The position numbers and the translations under genes are program-made. A DNA stretch of 53,196 nt from Acidobacteriota bacterium. Its GTDB lineage: Bacteria; Acidobacteriota; Blastocatellia; RBC074. The stretch's first letter is position 1, and each line of letters opens with the position of its first letter. Positions 16,273 to 25,384 of the stretch are shown here, piece by piece. The stretch is from contig JAHBSF010000033.1 of NCBI GenBank assembly GCA_019639255.1, positions 1-53,196 on the forward strand, in the 5' to 3' direction. Under the pieces are notes generated by a model that was not told the DNA's origin, did no database searches, and saw nothing but the letters and a program-made list of their open reading frames with translations.

Positions 16273-18630
16273 GGGTATCAACGTCAGGCGCGATTTGGCT
16301 CCGGCCTCGACTTTTTCCCTGCTGTACAGCAGCGGAAAGTATTTTCCTTCGGCCCACATCTGAAGCAGGTCGCCGTAATGCGGGCTTGCGGGTTGTCCCG
16401 ATTGCCCCGGTACGCTCGTCGCCGCCGAACGGTCCCAATCCTTCGGATCGAGTATCTCGCGGAACGACGCTCCGTGCGTATGCCGGAATCCGGCCCCGGC
16501 GGCTGCACGCACCGTATTTGCGTCGCCGCCGGTTTCTACCGATCCGAGATTGAATACCGACTTGCGGATTTCATCCGTAGCGAGCGCGTGCTCGAACGGC
16601 GCTCGATGCACGCCGCCCCACCGCCATTTGTATGGATCTTTCCCGAATCGCCTTTGCGCTTCGGCTGCTGCTTCGCCGAGCGATTTCAGCAAAATTTCGT
16701 CGCGCCCTTTCACGGGATTTGCGCCGAACCAGCGTGCGGCAGGACGCTTCAATGCGTTGAGCGTGGTCACGAGTGAAATCCTGTTGCCGAGAAGCTGCCA
16801 GGCGCGCTCCCCGACGTGCGGCTGGAATACGGCGCTGGCCAGTCTCATCTGCCATACGGCGTAAAGCGCCGCGGCAGCCGACTCTCTGTTCATATTGCCG
16901 TCCCAACCGGTCAGCATCTCGATCCACGGTTTGATCGACCCATCCGGATCTTTGATGTTTCGCAACAGCGCAATGAGTTCGCGTGCGGGCAGTGAAATCT
17001 CGTCGTGATGCAAACGCTCGAAATCCGCGATATCGAGTTTCTTTCCCGATCGCCGCGCTTCGGTCAGTACTTCGTCGATTCGCTGAAAGCGGAACGGCGC
17101 GGACCACTCGTAGCCGAGCGCGCGTTTGTAACCCGGCGGAAGTATGTTGTGATTCGCCGTAGCGATGAAATGACCCGAAGGGTTGTAGGACTTCGGGAGC
17201 GCGGAAAGGGGCAGGAAGCCCTGCCATTCGTAGCGTGCGTCCGCTCCGGGCACGGGAAGCATTCCGGACCAGTTCCTGCGTATGGGCGAAAGACCGGCCG
17301 CAACCCATCCGATGTTTCCGTCCACGTCCGCATAGACGAGGTTTTCGGAAGGCACTTTCCATCTTTCGAGAGCCTGAAGAAATTCGCGCCAGTTGCGCGC
17401 GCGGTTGAGCGAAAGGGAAGCGAGATATCCGGCCGTGCCCGGCTCGCTGCCTACCCAGCGCAGCGCATACGCGCGATTTCGTTCCCGATCTTCATAAATT
17501 ACGGGACCGTGACGAGTGAACTTCAGTTCCATCTCGCGCGGCGTTGCCTCGCCTTTCACTTTTACCGTCTCGCGCTCAACAATCATCGGTTTCCATGTTT
17601 TTCCGACGCGGTATTCGTTCGGATTTTTCGGATTGAGTTCCTCTACGTAAAGATCCTGCTGATCGATGCCGACGATGGTGAACCCGAAACCTACGCGGTC
17701 ATTGTGGCCCGCCGCGACTCCGGGCAGGGCGGGTTCACCCGCGCCGATGACGTTCCAGCCCGGACCTACGAGGTGGACGAGGTAACGCAGGCTCGGCAGC
17801 GCAATCGCCCTGTGCGGGTCGTTGGCCAGCAGCGCGCCGCCCGTAGCCGACATCGTCGCGTCTATGACCCAGTTGTTGCTGCCGTCGTTCTGGCGTTCTA
17901 TGAAACTGACGTTTGAAGCGGCGGCATTGGCCGATGCGATGATTCGGTTGTCAATGCCTTCGAGGTCGAGGCCGCGCGGTATTTCGATGCGGCGCTGCGG
18001 ATCGGCGGGCAGCAATTCATCGACGAGCGCGGCGCCGATTTCGCGCACAAGCTGCGCGCGCAGGACTTCGGTCGAAGCGTTGCGCGTCATGACGTACCCG
18101 GCCATGCGCGTCAGGCATACTTCGGGCGTCCACGGTTCGGGCCGCGCTCGCGTGAGTTGAAACTCTATCGGCAGCCGGTCCTCGGGCGTTGTTGCAATGA
18201 CGTGATTCACCCCGCGTACGAACGCCTCGATGATTTCGCGCGCATCCGGGGCGTAGCTTTTGTATTCGGCGTCCATATCTCCGCGATAGCGCATCAATCT
18301 TGCGAAGCGGTCGCGTTCGAGTGCTGCGGGGCCGAGCAGTTCCGAGAGTTTGCCTTCGCCGGTGCGCCGCCACAGATCCATCTGCCAGAGCCGGTCCTGC
18401 GCGGCGACGAAGCCCTGCGCAAAAAACAGGTCGTCCTGCGTCTCGGCGTAAATATGGGCGATGCCCCACTCGTCGCGCAGTATGCGGACGGGTTTGTCGA
18501 GACCCGCGACGTTGATTTCGCCCGAAGTTTGCGGAAGCGCGCGGCGGGCGCGGGCGCGCAGATCGTCTTCGGGCGATTGCGGCGCGACGAGAAATGCCAG
18601 CAAGAGTGCGAGCAGCAGGAAGCGTTTCAT
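16252..18630 (-). CDS. Penicillin acylase-family (S45) N-terminal-nucleophile hydrolase
   Basis: The 792-aa precursor has an N-terminal signal peptide ([15 protein letters not shown]) and the layout of penicillin/acyl-homoserine-lactone acylases: alpha chain, spacer, then beta chain starting at S251 in NDGSNNWVI. That Gly-Ser is the autocleavage site and the Ser is the nucleophile. Other family blocks are [32 protein letters not shown] and ATANHNILP. The substrate could be a beta-lactam, an N-acyl-homoserine lactone or another amide; sequence alone does not decide. The final residues EHTER and the stop are encoded by a palindrome arm, so the C-terminus has been altered by the repeat. Confidence 0.9.
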   Translation of the reverse strand: MKRFLLLALLLAFLVAPQSPEDDLRARARRALPQTSGEINVAGLDKPVRILRDEWGIAHIYAETQDDLFFAQGFVAAQDRLWQMDLWRRTGEGKLSELLGPAALERDRFARLMRYRGDMDAEYKSYAPDAREIIEAFVRGVNHVIATTPEDRLPIEFQLTRARPEPWTPEVCLTRMAGYVMTRNASTEVLRAQLVREIGAALVDELLPADPQRRIEIPRGLDLEGIDNRIIASANAAASNVSFIERQNDGSNNWVIDATMSATGGALLANDPHRAIALPSLRYLVHLVGPGWNVIGAGEPALPGVAAGHNDRVGFGFTIVGIDQQDLYVEELNPKNPNEYRVGKTWKPMIVERETVKVKGEATPREMELKFTRHGPVIYEDRERNRAYALRWVGSEPGTAGYLASLSLNRARNWREFLQALERWKVPSENLVYADVDGNIGWVAAGLSPIRRNWSGMLPVPGADARYEWQGFLPLSALPKSYNPSGHFIATANHNILPPGYKRALGYEWSAPFRFQRIDEVLTEARRSGKKLDIADFERLHHDEISLPARELIALLRNIKDPDGSIKPWIEMLTGWDGNMNRESAAAALYAVWQMRLASAVFQPHVGERAWQLLGNRISLVTTLNALKRPAARWFGANPVKGRDEILLKSLGEAAAEAQRRFGKDPYKWRWGGVHRAPFEHALATDEIRKSVFNLGSVETGGDANTVRAAAGAGFRHTHGASFREILDPKDWDRSAATSVPGQSGQPASPHYGDLLQMWAEGKYFPLLYSREKVEAGAKSRLTLIPSEHTER

Positions 18631-18656
18631 GCTCTGAGAATCTCCTTACCGGAAGC

Positions 18657-18757
18657 GGAAGAGAGATAACGGAACAAACGAAATATAACGAAAATTACTA
18701 AAAATTTGAATATTTCGGTAGTTTTCGTCTAATTTCGTTTGTTCCGTTATCTCTCTT
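18657..18757. repeat. Intergenic RCGRAA palindrome, divergent junction
   Basis: GGAAGAGAGATAACGG and CCGTTATCTCTCTTCC close the hairpin. The left arm spacing is 9, 10 and 9 nt with ACTAAA as the weak fourth unit, and the loop is TTTGAATATTTC. It lies between the divergent acylase and Mo-enzyme operon starts. Confidence 0.87.
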
Positions 18758-18889
18758 CCATGTTCTTCTCCGGTTCGCCGTCTTGTCTCTGCAGGGCCGG
18801 ATTGGTATACTCCGGGTCACGCACTGTAACAGGGCTGACCGTCTTCTCCCAAGCCCGCATCCGAGACATTCGAAAATGGAGGCAATCTG

Positions 18890-19537
18890 ATGAGCAGTTC
18901 CGGTGATATGCCCGACAAGCCGAACTCCGGCGTGTCGCGCCGCAATTTCCTCCGGGGGACGGGGCTCGTCCTTTCGGTGCCGCTTGTGGCCGGCGGCGTC
19001 AACGTCGTTACGGTCGAGGGCGCCGCGGTTCAGGTCTACGGCCCCGACAAGGTTCAGGTTTCACTCAACATAAACGGTCAGGCGCGCTCGGCCGAAGTCG
19101 AACCGCGCACGACGCTGCTGGATACGCTGCGCAACGATCTGGATCTGACGGGCGCAAAACGCGTATGCGATCGCGGCACGTGCGGCGCCTGCACCGTGCT
19201 CATCGACGACAAGCCGGTTTACGCCTGCTCGGTTCTCGCAATCGACGCGCAGGGCCGCCGCATAACTACGGTCGAGAGCCTCTCCTCGAACGGCAACCTT
19301 CACCCGGTGCAGCAGGCTTTCGTCGACAACGACGCGCAGCAGTGCGGATTCTGCACGCCGGGTTTCGTGATGGCGTGCAAGGCGTTTCTCGATCGCAATC
19401 CCAATCCTACGGCAGCCGACATCGAGCGCGGCCTCGGCGGCAATCTGTGCCGCTGCGGCACCTACGTCGGCGTCCGCGCAGCCGTAGCGCAGGCGGCGAA
19501 GGCTCGCCCGCAGAGAGGAGGTCGGCGCAATGGCTGA
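18890..19537 (+). CDS. Tat-exported [2Fe-2S] subunit of a xanthine-dehydrogenase-family molybdoenzyme
   Basis: This 215-aa small subunit carries electrons from the molybdenum centre to FAD. A twin-arginine signal SRRNFLRGTG (residues 16-25) precedes a plant-type ferredoxin cluster (C93, C98, C101, C113) and a second cluster (C152, C155, C187, C189). The Tat signal places the complex in the periplasm, as in PaoA/YagT-type aldehyde oxidoreductases. GGAGG lies 8 nt before the ATG. It is the first gene of a small-large-FAD operon and overlaps the next gene by 8 bp. Confidence 0.92.
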   Translation: MSSSGDMPDKPNSGVSRRNFLRGTGLVLSVPLVAGGVNVVTVEGAAVQVYGPDKVQVSLNINGQARSAEVEPRTTLLDTLRNDLDLTGAKRVCDRGTCGACTVLIDDKPVYACSVLAIDAQGRRITTVESLSSNGNLHPVQQAFVDNDAQQCGFCTPGFVMACKAFLDRNPNPTAADIERGLGGNLCRCGTYVGVRAAVAQAAKARPQRGGRRNG

Positions 19538-21683
19538 ATATAAATGGCCCGAAGCTGACAAACGCGTGCACCTCGGCAAACGCATATCGCGCATCGACGG
19601 TCCCGAAAAGGTCGCCGGACGCGCGAAGTACGCCTACGACATCAATCGCCCCGGAATGCTTTTCGGCAAGATCGTGCGCTCGCCCTATGCACACGCAAAG
19701 ATTACGAGCATAGATACGAGCGCCGCCGAGCGCATACCCGGCGTGAGGGCGGTAAAAATCATTCAGGGGCCGGGAACCGAGATACAGTGGGCGGGCGACG
19801 AGATCGTAGCCATAGCGGCCGTCGATGAAGGCGCGGCCGAAGATGCGGCTCGCGCCGTAAAAATCGAGTACGAGCGGTTGCCGCATCTGGTCAACGAACA
19901 GGACCGCAGCAGCATTCCGGACAGTGCGCTGATACCTACTGCGGAGTCCGTAGTGGGGGATCCGGCCAAGGCGTTCAGCGAGGCGGATGTTACGGTCGAA
20001 GGCGTGTACGGCAACGAAGTCATCACGCACTGCTGTCTTGAATCTCACGGGCAGATCGCCGAGTGGACCGACGAAAACAATGTGCTGTTGCATCCTTCGA
20101 CTCAGAGCGTATCGAGCGTGGGCGGGCAGCTTGCGCAGAGTCTGAGGATTCCGGCCGGCAACGTGCACGTGAAGATGGATCACATAGGCGGCGGATTCGG
20201 CAGCAAGTTCCAGATCGACCGCTGGGGCGTGGAGTGCGCGAATCTTTCCAAGCTTGCGGGCGGCAAACCCGTCAAGCTGATGCTCGAACGCGACGCCGAA
20301 CTAACGGTCGCCGGGGTGCGTCCTTCGATCCGTGCGCGCGTCAAAGTGGGCGCCAAAAAGGACGGCACGCTCACGGCCTGGGAATCCGAAACCTGGGGCA
20401 CGGGCGGGCAGGGCGGTTTCGGCACGCTGCCGGTTCCGTACGTCTGGACCGGCATCCCGAACCAGCGCAAAAATCAAACGACGGTAAAAACCAATACCGG
20501 ACCCGCACGGGCGTGGCGCGCGCCGAATCATCCGCAGGTATGCCTGATCACGATGGCGGCGCTCGACGATCTGTCCGCAGAACTCAAGATGGATCCGCTC
20601 GATTTCTTCATCAAGAACATCGCGATGACCGGCGTGCGCGCGAAGGTTTATGAAGAAGAACTGCTGAAAGCCGCAGAGATGATCGAGTGGAAAAAGAACT
20701 GGCATCCGCGCGGCGAGGGCGGCGCGGGGCCGATCAAGCGCGGACTCGGGCTTTCAATCCATACCTGGGGCGGCGGACCGCACGCTTCGGACTGCGATCT
20801 GACGATACACCCGGACGGCGCGGTCGAGGTCAAGATGGGTACGCAGGATCTCGGCACCGGCACGCGCACCGTGCTCAGGATTGTGGCCGCCGAAACCCTC
20901 GGACTCCCGCTCGACGCCGTAAAGGTGATGATCGGCGACAACCGCTTCCCGGTGTCGGGTTCTTCGGGCGGATCTACTACGGTGGGCGGAATCAGTTCAT
21001 CGACGCGGCGGGCATCTACCGATGCGCTCAATCAGTTGCTTGCGAAGGTTGCACCGGATTTGAACGCGCAGGCGGATCAGCTCGAAGCCGTCGGCGGAAG
21101 GATTCAGGTCATAGGCGATTCCTCGCGCGGCATGACGTGGAAGCAGGCTTGCGCCAAACTCGGCACACAGCCGCTGACCGTGCGCGGCAAGCAGCCCGGA
21201 CAGGGCACGCTCGCTTCTTCGGGCGTGGGCGGCGCGCAGATGGCCGATGTGTCGGTGGATATAGAAACCGGAGTCGTCAAAGTCAACAAGTTCGTAGCCG
21301 TGCAGGATTGCGGTCTGGTCATCGACGAGAAGACGGCCGAGAGCCAGGTATTCGGCGCGATGATTATGGGCGTTTGTTTTTCGCTCTACGAGGAGCGGAT
21401 CATGGACGACCGGACGGGGCGCGTGCTGAATCCGAACATGGAGTTTTACAAGCTTGCCGGCATAGGCGACGTGGGCGAGATGAAGGTTCACTTCATGAAG
21501 GGGCCTGGTTACGACGATCGCGGCGTGATCGGACTCGGCGAACCTCCGACCGTGTCTCCGGGCGCGGCGCTCTCCAACGCAGTCGCAAATGCAATCGGCG
21601 TGCGCGTGGGCACTCTGCCGATGACGCCGGACCGCGTGCTTGCGGCGCTGGCGCGGAAGGGAGGGTCGAATGCAAAAATTTGA
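19530..21683 (+). CDS. Molybdopterin-binding large subunit of a xanthine-dehydrogenase-family oxidoreductase
   Basis: The 717-aa protein contains the aldehyde oxidase/xanthine dehydrogenase a/b hammerhead domain (about 15-125) and the Mo-binding domains. Visible are GGGFGSKF, GPARAWRAPNHPQ, MGTQDLGTGTRT, SGSSGGSTTVGG and the C-terminal GLGEPPTV with the probable catalytic base E671. Length and motif set match the YagR/PaoC group, which oxidises aldehydes, more than true xanthine dehydrogenase. The ATG overlaps the preceding gene and the end overlaps the FAD-subunit gene. MoaC and MoeA for its cofactor are encoded near 47-49 kb. Confidence 0.92.
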   Translation: MAEYKWPEADKRVHLGKRISRIDGPEKVAGRAKYAYDINRPGMLFGKIVRSPYAHAKITSIDTSAAERIPGVRAVKIIQGPGTEIQWAGDEIVAIAAVDEGAAEDAARAVKIEYERLPHLVNEQDRSSIPDSALIPTAESVVGDPAKAFSEADVTVEGVYGNEVITHCCLESHGQIAEWTDENNVLLHPSTQSVSSVGGQLAQSLRIPAGNVHVKMDHIGGGFGSKFQIDRWGVECANLSKLAGGKPVKLMLERDAELTVAGVRPSIRARVKVGAKKDGTLTAWESETWGTGGQGGFGTLPVPYVWTGIPNQRKNQTTVKTNTGPARAWRAPNHPQVCLITMAALDDLSAELKMDPLDFFIKNIAMTGVRAKVYEEELLKAAEMIEWKKNWHPRGEGGAGPIKRGLGLSIHTWGGGPHASDCDLTIHPDGAVEVKMGTQDLGTGTRTVLRIVAAETLGLPLDAVKVMIGDNRFPVSGSSGGSTTVGGISSSTRRASTDALNQLLAKVAPDLNAQADQLEAVGGRIQVIGDSSRGMTWKQACAKLGTQPLTVRGKQPGQGTLASSGVGGAQMADVSVDIETGVVKVNKFVAVQDCGLVIDEKTAESQVFGAMIMGVCFSLYEERIMDDRTGRVLNPNMEFYKLAGIGDVGEMKVHFMKGPGYDDRGVIGLGEPPTVSPGAALSNAVANAIGVRVGTLPMTPDRVLAALARKGGSNAKI

Positions 21684-22647
21684 GTACGTCAGCCCGACCA
21701 CGAAAGAACAGGCCGTAGCGTTGCTCGGCGAAAACTGGGGCGATGTCGAAGTGCTCGCGGGCGGCACGGATCTACTGAGCCTGATGAAGGACTACATCAC
21801 GACGCCGCGGCGTGTAGTGAACCTCAAGGGCATAGCGGCGCTTTCGGGCGTTCGCTACAGCGCCTCCGGATTGCGCCTCGGCGCGCTTGCCACGTTTGAC
21901 GACGTTTTGTCGAACACCGCAGTGCGCCGCAATTACCCGGCGATATGGGCTGCGGTCGAGGGTGTAACGAGTCCGCAGATTCGCGCCATGGGCACCGTGG
22001 GCGGCGATCTTTGCCAGCGTCCGCGCTGCTGGTATTACCGCGCCGGTTACGGATTGCTCGCAAAGGACGAAACCGGACACGCCCTGGTTCCGGACGGAGA
22101 CAACCGTTATCACGCGATACTCGGGCACAATTCGGGAGCCTATTTCGTCAATCCGTCGAGTCTGGCGCCGGCGCTCATTGCTCTGGCGGCGAAGATAGGC
22201 GTTTACGGGCCCAAGGGGGCGCGTCAGGTGGATGCGGCGGAGTTTTTCCGCGCGCCTGGGGGCGACGGCGAGCGCGAGTATCAACTCTCTCCGAACGAAA
22301 TCGTGACCGAGGTTCTGGTGCCGGCTCCGGGCGGAATGAAGAATGCAACCTACGAGGTGCGGCAGCGCGAAGCGCTCGACTGGCCGCTGGCTTCGGCGTC
22401 CGTGGCGTTGAAGCTGACGGGCAGAAACGTTGGCGCTGCGCGCATCGCACTGGGCCACGTTGCGCCGGTGCCGTGGCGCGCGGGCGCAGCCGAATCGGCG
22501 CTTGTGGGCAAGGCGGTAACCGAACAGACGGCGGCCGCGGCTGCCGAAGCCGCCCTCGCCGATGCAAAACCGCTCAGCCGAAACGCCTATAAAGTGCAAC
22601 TTGCCCGCGTAGCCGTAAAGCGGGCTATACTGGCAGCCGCGGGGTAA
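21670..22647 (+). CDS. FAD-binding subunit of the molybdoenzyme complex
   Basis: This 325-aa subunit has the PCMH-type FAD fold: EVLAGGTDLLSLMKDY binds the pyrophosphate, and TVGGDLCQRPRCWYYR is the second flavin motif, with the RPRCWYYR form characteristic of YagS/PaoB proteins. In PaoB this Cys-rich region holds an extra [4Fe-4S] cluster; only part of the Cys set is evident here. A CO_deh_flav_C domain completes the protein. The ATG at 21670 follows GGAGGG and overlaps the large-subunit gene, so the three subunits are translationally coupled. Confidence 0.92.
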   Translation: MQKFEYVSPTTKEQAVALLGENWGDVEVLAGGTDLLSLMKDYITTPRRVVNLKGIAALSGVRYSASGLRLGALATFDDVLSNTAVRRNYPAIWAAVEGVTSPQIRAMGTVGGDLCQRPRCWYYRAGYGLLAKDETGHALVPDGDNRYHAILGHNSGAYFVNPSSLAPALIALAAKIGVYGPKGARQVDAAEFFRAPGGDGEREYQLSPNEIVTEVLVPAPGGMKNATYEVRQREALDWPLASASVALKLTGRNVGAARIALGHVAPVPWRAGAAESALVGKAVTEQTAAAAAEAALADAKPLSRNAYKVQLARVAVKRAILAAAG

Positions 22648-22661
22648 GGAGAAAGACGCAT

Positions 22662-22886
22662 ATGATGACGGAATCGGAACGTTTCGATACAAATCGCCCG
22701 AATCTGTGCGCTAATCTGCGCTGGAAGGGTATGTTCATATGGGCCGAGCGCGATGCGACCGTAGGCCCTACGAGCGACGGATTCTTCTGGTGCCAGCACA
22801 CGCAGAACTGTCTCGGGCCGGACGGCAAACTCGTGGAACCTACGCACTGCGATTCGGTCGAGCGCCAGTGCCATTGTCAGGAGTGA
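22662..22886 (+). CDS. Cys-rich small protein at the end of the molybdoenzyme operon
   Basis: The 74-aa product starts 14 nt after the FAD-subunit stop, behind AAGGAGA, so it is in the same operon. It contains six Cys (C16, C44, C50, C63, C69, C71), a central SDGFFWCQHTQNCLGPDG block and a C-terminal CDSVERQCHCQE. There is no signal peptide or membrane segment. I do not recognise a family. The Cys spacing suggests metal or Fe-S binding or disulfides, and its position suggests a role in assembly or electron transfer of the Mo enzyme. Both are inferences. Confidence 0.7.
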   Translation: MMTESERFDTNRPNLCANLRWKGMFIWAERDATVGPTSDGFFWCQHTQNCLGPDGKLVEPTHCDSVERQCHCQE

Positions 22887-23040
22887 AGAAGAAGTGCTGA
22901 GTGGGGAGAAGAAGTGCTGAGTGCTGAGTGCTGAGTGCTGAGTGCAATTTGGAAATCAGGAACTTTAATTACAGATACTTTAAATTGAAGTTCTTCAGTT
23001 CCTGATTGCACTCAGCACTCAGCACTTCTTCTTCTCTCCC
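22885..23040. repeat. GTGCTGA-rich inverted repeat
   Basis: Left arm GAAGAAGTGCTGAGTG with tandem GTGCTGA units reads to GCAATTTGGAAATCAGGAAC; the right arm is GTTCCTGATTGCACTCAGCA followed by CTCAGCACTTCTTCTTC. It is a different family from the RCGRAA palindromes. Related CTCAGCACTCAGCA pieces flank the MITE at 47585-47818. Confidence 0.75.
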
Positions 23041-23066
23041 CAACACTTCCTGTGGAGGTAATTACT

Positions 23067-23741
23067 ATGAGAAGAAACATGATGATCGCTGCCGCCGGCG
23101 CGCTGTTGCTTGCTCTGTCGGTGACGGCGAGCGCACAGCAGATACACGGCGATTACGTCGAAACGCGCAGCGCAGACGTTTACACCGGCCCCTGTTTCGC
23201 CAACGGCGAAACGGGACTTATGGGCGATCAGGCGATTATGGCCTGGCGCGTCAGCCGCGGCAGTTGGGACGGAGTGGTGCTCGATGGTTTGAGCGTAGTC
23301 GGTGTCGCGAAAGCGTCCGGGACTATCGGCGATCAGTACAACAACCCCTATCCGGCCAAGGCGGTCGTCATAGTCGACGAGCGCGCGACTCCGGAGCAGC
23401 GACTCGCGCTCAAATCCTTTGCACAGTCGATGGGCGGCGAACTGCTCAGGACGATTGTTGCAGTTGAAACGGCGCCGATTGAAATCGATATCGAGTATCA
23501 CGGCGAGCATCCGAACAAGGCGCGCGTCGCTGCGGGCGCGCTTGCGGGCATACGCGCGCGGCTGATTTCGGACAAGGATCACTTCTGCGGCAACGAAGAC
23601 ATCATGTACCGGCCGATGGCCCCCACGGCGCACGCGATGGTCGGCGTGGCGCTGCTGGATGAATTTCGCGGCGAGGGGCTCGGCGTGCGCTGGACGCTGC
23701 GCGACAAGCGCAGCGCCTACATCGGGAACTTTGCCCGCTGA
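23067..23741 (+). CDS. Secreted DUF1326-like protein
   Basis: This 224-aa protein has a signal peptide (MIAAAGALLLALSVTASAQ) and then IHGDYVETRSADVYTGPCFANGETGLMGDQ, the opening signature of DUF1326. A single Cys lies in that block and another in DHFCGNEDIMYRP. Function is unknown; it is exported. GGAGG 9 nt before ATG 23067 fixes the start; a GTG 15 nt upstream overlaps that site. It is a neighbour of a second secreted protein, with a palindrome between them. Confidence 0.82.
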   Translation: MRRNMMIAAAGALLLALSVTASAQQIHGDYVETRSADVYTGPCFANGETGLMGDQAIMAWRVSRGSWDGVVLDGLSVVGVAKASGTIGDQYNNPYPAKAVVIVDERATPEQRLALKSFAQSMGGELLRTIVAVETAPIEIDIEYHGEHPNKARVAAGALAGIRARLISDKDHFCGNEDIMYRPMAPTAHAMVGVALLDEFRGEGLGVRWTLRDKRSAYIGNFAR

Positions 23742-23744
23742 ACG

Positions 23745-23847
23745 AAAAAGAGAGATAACGGAACATACGAAATGAAACGAAAATTGCGGAAAAGCTGAAT
23801 ATTTCCATAGTTTCCGTCTTATTTCGTATGTTCCGTTATCTCTCTTT
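23745..23847. repeat. Intergenic RCGRAA palindrome
   Basis: AAAAAGAGAGATAACGGAAC opens the element and GTTCCGTTATCTCTCTTT closes it. A-tract before and T-tract after would give U-tracts in transcripts from both strands. AACATACG and CGTATGTT are a paired variant. The loop is GCTGAATATTTCC. Confidence 0.88.
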
Positions 23848-23862
23848 ATTTGCGGAGGGAGA

Positions 23863-24531
23863 TTGAGAAGACGTTTGTTGTTCGCCGCAATGCTTGCAAT
23901 GGCGATTGCGCCTGCGGCATTTGCAGGTACTGCCATTGACGGATTCAAGGTAGAGATCACGGGCGCGCTCGGCGAGGCGAGCGTGGCGGAAGCTGTGCGC
24001 GGCGCGCTCGACTCCAAAGGCTTGCGCGTAATCGCGGCGGACGGCAAGGCCGTGTGCGAGGTCTGGTTTCGCAGGGAAGTCCCGACTTCGGACCGCGAAG
24101 TGCCGGGAGCGATGTTTGCACGTATTCCGGACGGCGTGTTTGTCGGCGTGATTCACTTTCCTGCTCCGGCGGAGGATTTTCGCGGCCAGCCGATCAAGCC
24201 GGGTTATTACACGCTTCGTTACGGATTGATTCTCGAAGACGGCAATCATCTCGGCGTCTCGCCCACGAAGGATTTCGTCATGCTCTGCCCGGTCGAAGAC
24301 GATGTCGACCCGCAGAAGACGTTCACGCCCGATGAAGTGGTTAAGCTGAGCCGCAAGGCGGCTGGCAGTGGACATCCGTCGCCGTGGTGCATGGCGCCGG
24401 TGTCGGATGAAAAGGGATTGCCCAAAGCCGTCGCCAACGAACACGAACACGTCATCCTTGAAACTGTGCTTTCGACCGGATCGGGCCCGATGCCTGTCGG
24501 GCTGATCGTAGTCGGCAAAACGGAAGGATGA
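23863..24531 (+). CDS. Secreted protein of unknown function
   Basis: The 222-aa product has a clear signal peptide (LLFAAMLAMAIAPAAFAG) and a beta-rich body with no family I recognise. The start is TTG 23863: GCGGAGGGA lies about 6 nt upstream and no ATG precedes the signal peptide. Two Cys residues (VMLCPVED and SPWCMAPV) could form a disulfide outside the cytoplasm. The order DUF1326 gene, palindrome, this gene, downstream of a periplasmic Mo enzyme, may reflect a shared envelope role, which is speculative. Confidence 0.75.
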   Translation: MRRRLLFAAMLAMAIAPAAFAGTAIDGFKVEITGALGEASVAEAVRGALDSKGLRVIAADGKAVCEVWFRREVPTSDREVPGAMFARIPDGVFVGVIHFPAPAEDFRGQPIKPGYYTLRYGLILEDGNHLGVSPTKDFVMLCPVEDDVDPQKTFTPDEVVKLSRKAAGSGHPSPWCMAPVSDEKGLPKAVANEHEHVILETVLSTGSGPMPVGLIVVGKTEG

Positions 24532-24540
24532 CAGGGCAGC

Positions 24541-24645
24541 TAACCGCGGAATACGCGGAAACGAGGACGCGGAAAACACGGAAAACCCAATTTTCTTTCC
24601 GTGTTTTCCGTGTTTTCTTTTCGGTGTATTCCGCAGTTTCTCTTT
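24541..24645. repeat. Complete CGCGGAA-type palindrome (subfamily II), convergent junction
   Basis: AACCGCGGAATACGCGGAAA opens the left arm and ends in ACACGGAAAAC; the right arm runs TTTCCGTGTTTTCCGTGTTT to ATTCCGCAGTTTCTCTTT. RCGGAA units are spaced 9, 14 and 9 nt. It lies between the secreted-protein stop and the arfB-like stop. Confidence 0.82.
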
Positions 24646-24649
24646 GGTA

Positions 24650-25000
24650 TCAGTCTTCAATTGCTCGCGGTTTTTTGCGGCCCTGCTTGCGTTCGCTTAC
24701 TTGTCGTTTCTCGTCCATGCGTTTTTTTACCGATGCTCCGGTCGGGCGCGTCGGACGGCGGGATTTGCGGACGCGCTGCATTTCGATCAGTTTCTCCGCC
24801 ATTCTTTCATACGCCGCCTCGCGGTTGGACCACTGCGAACGCCGCTCGGTTGCAGCAACCACGATTCCCGTAGGTATGTGCCGCAATCTGACGCCGGTTT
24901 CGACCTTGTTGCGATGCTGGCCTCCGGGACCGCCCGCAACGAAAAATTCCAGTTCGCAGTCTCGTTCGAGCGATGCGCGATCAGTAGGGTATACGGTCAT
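24650..25000 (-). CDS. arfB: Peptidyl-tRNA hydrolase with RF-1 domain, ArfB/YaeJ-like
   Basis: This 116-aa protein is one RF-1-like domain with the catalytic GGQ at 26-28 (AGGPGGQHRNKVETGVRL) and a basic, Lys/Arg-rich C-terminal tail. ArfB proteins enter stalled ribosomes by that tail and hydrolyse the peptidyl-tRNA without a stop codon. The lack of a codon-recognition domain excludes a normal release factor. Length is near the family norm of 110-140. The tail is somewhat short, so activity in ribosome rescue is inferred. It is a single gene; the MITE at 25022-25254 sits just upstream of its start. Confidence 0.85.
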   Translation of the reverse strand: MTVYPTDRASLERDCELEFFVAGGPGGQHRNKVETGVRLRHIPTGIVVAATERRSQWSNREAAYERMAEKLIEMQRVRKSRRPTRPTGASVKKRMDEKRQVSERKQGRKKPRAIED

Positions 25001-25012
25001 TGCGAGAATCCG

Positions 25013-25263
25013 TATTCAATGCTCTGTAAACAAAGTTTTTGAGTTTTTCAGCCGCGGAGCGGCGAAAGATCTGTAGCCCAGGGCGGCGAGCCCTGGGGGA
25101 GTGTAGAGAAGCGGCGCCAGCCCCGGAGGGGCGGAAGATCTTTCGCCCTTTCAGGGCTCGGACGTTTTTCGCCTGCTGACCTGGCGCTCATGCACCAGGC
25201 TACAGATCTTTCGCCGCTCCGCGGCTGAAAAACTCAAAAACTTTGTTTACAGAGTATTCAATG
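25013..25263. mobile_element. 233-bp MITE-like element with 9-bp target duplication (copy 1)
   Basis: The element (25022-25254) begins CTCTGTAAACAAAG and ends CTTTGTTTACAGAG, with near-perfect terminal inverted repeats of about 60 bp that include CAGCCGCGGAGCGGCGAAAG. TATTCAATG occurs directly before it (25013-25021) and directly after it (25255-25263), as expected of a 9-bp target-site duplication. The interior contains CCC-rich hairpin motifs and no coding region. A second copy is at 47585-47818. It must be mobilised by a transposase encoded elsewhere. Confidence 0.9.
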
Positions 25264-25384
25264 CTCTTTCAGTGCTTTTTCAATGGTCTTTACAGCGCGA
25301 GCGATTCTACCACGTCTTGCCTTCAGCCGCCCTGATGGGAGATCATTCCGGACTTGGCTCGCCCGGCGGCCATTCGATACAGTT

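Noticed and set aside
23863-24531. Reading the second secreted protein as a phosphodiesterase or metal carrier
   Set aside because: No motif supports either; only a signal peptide and two Cys are visible, so it is left as unknown.
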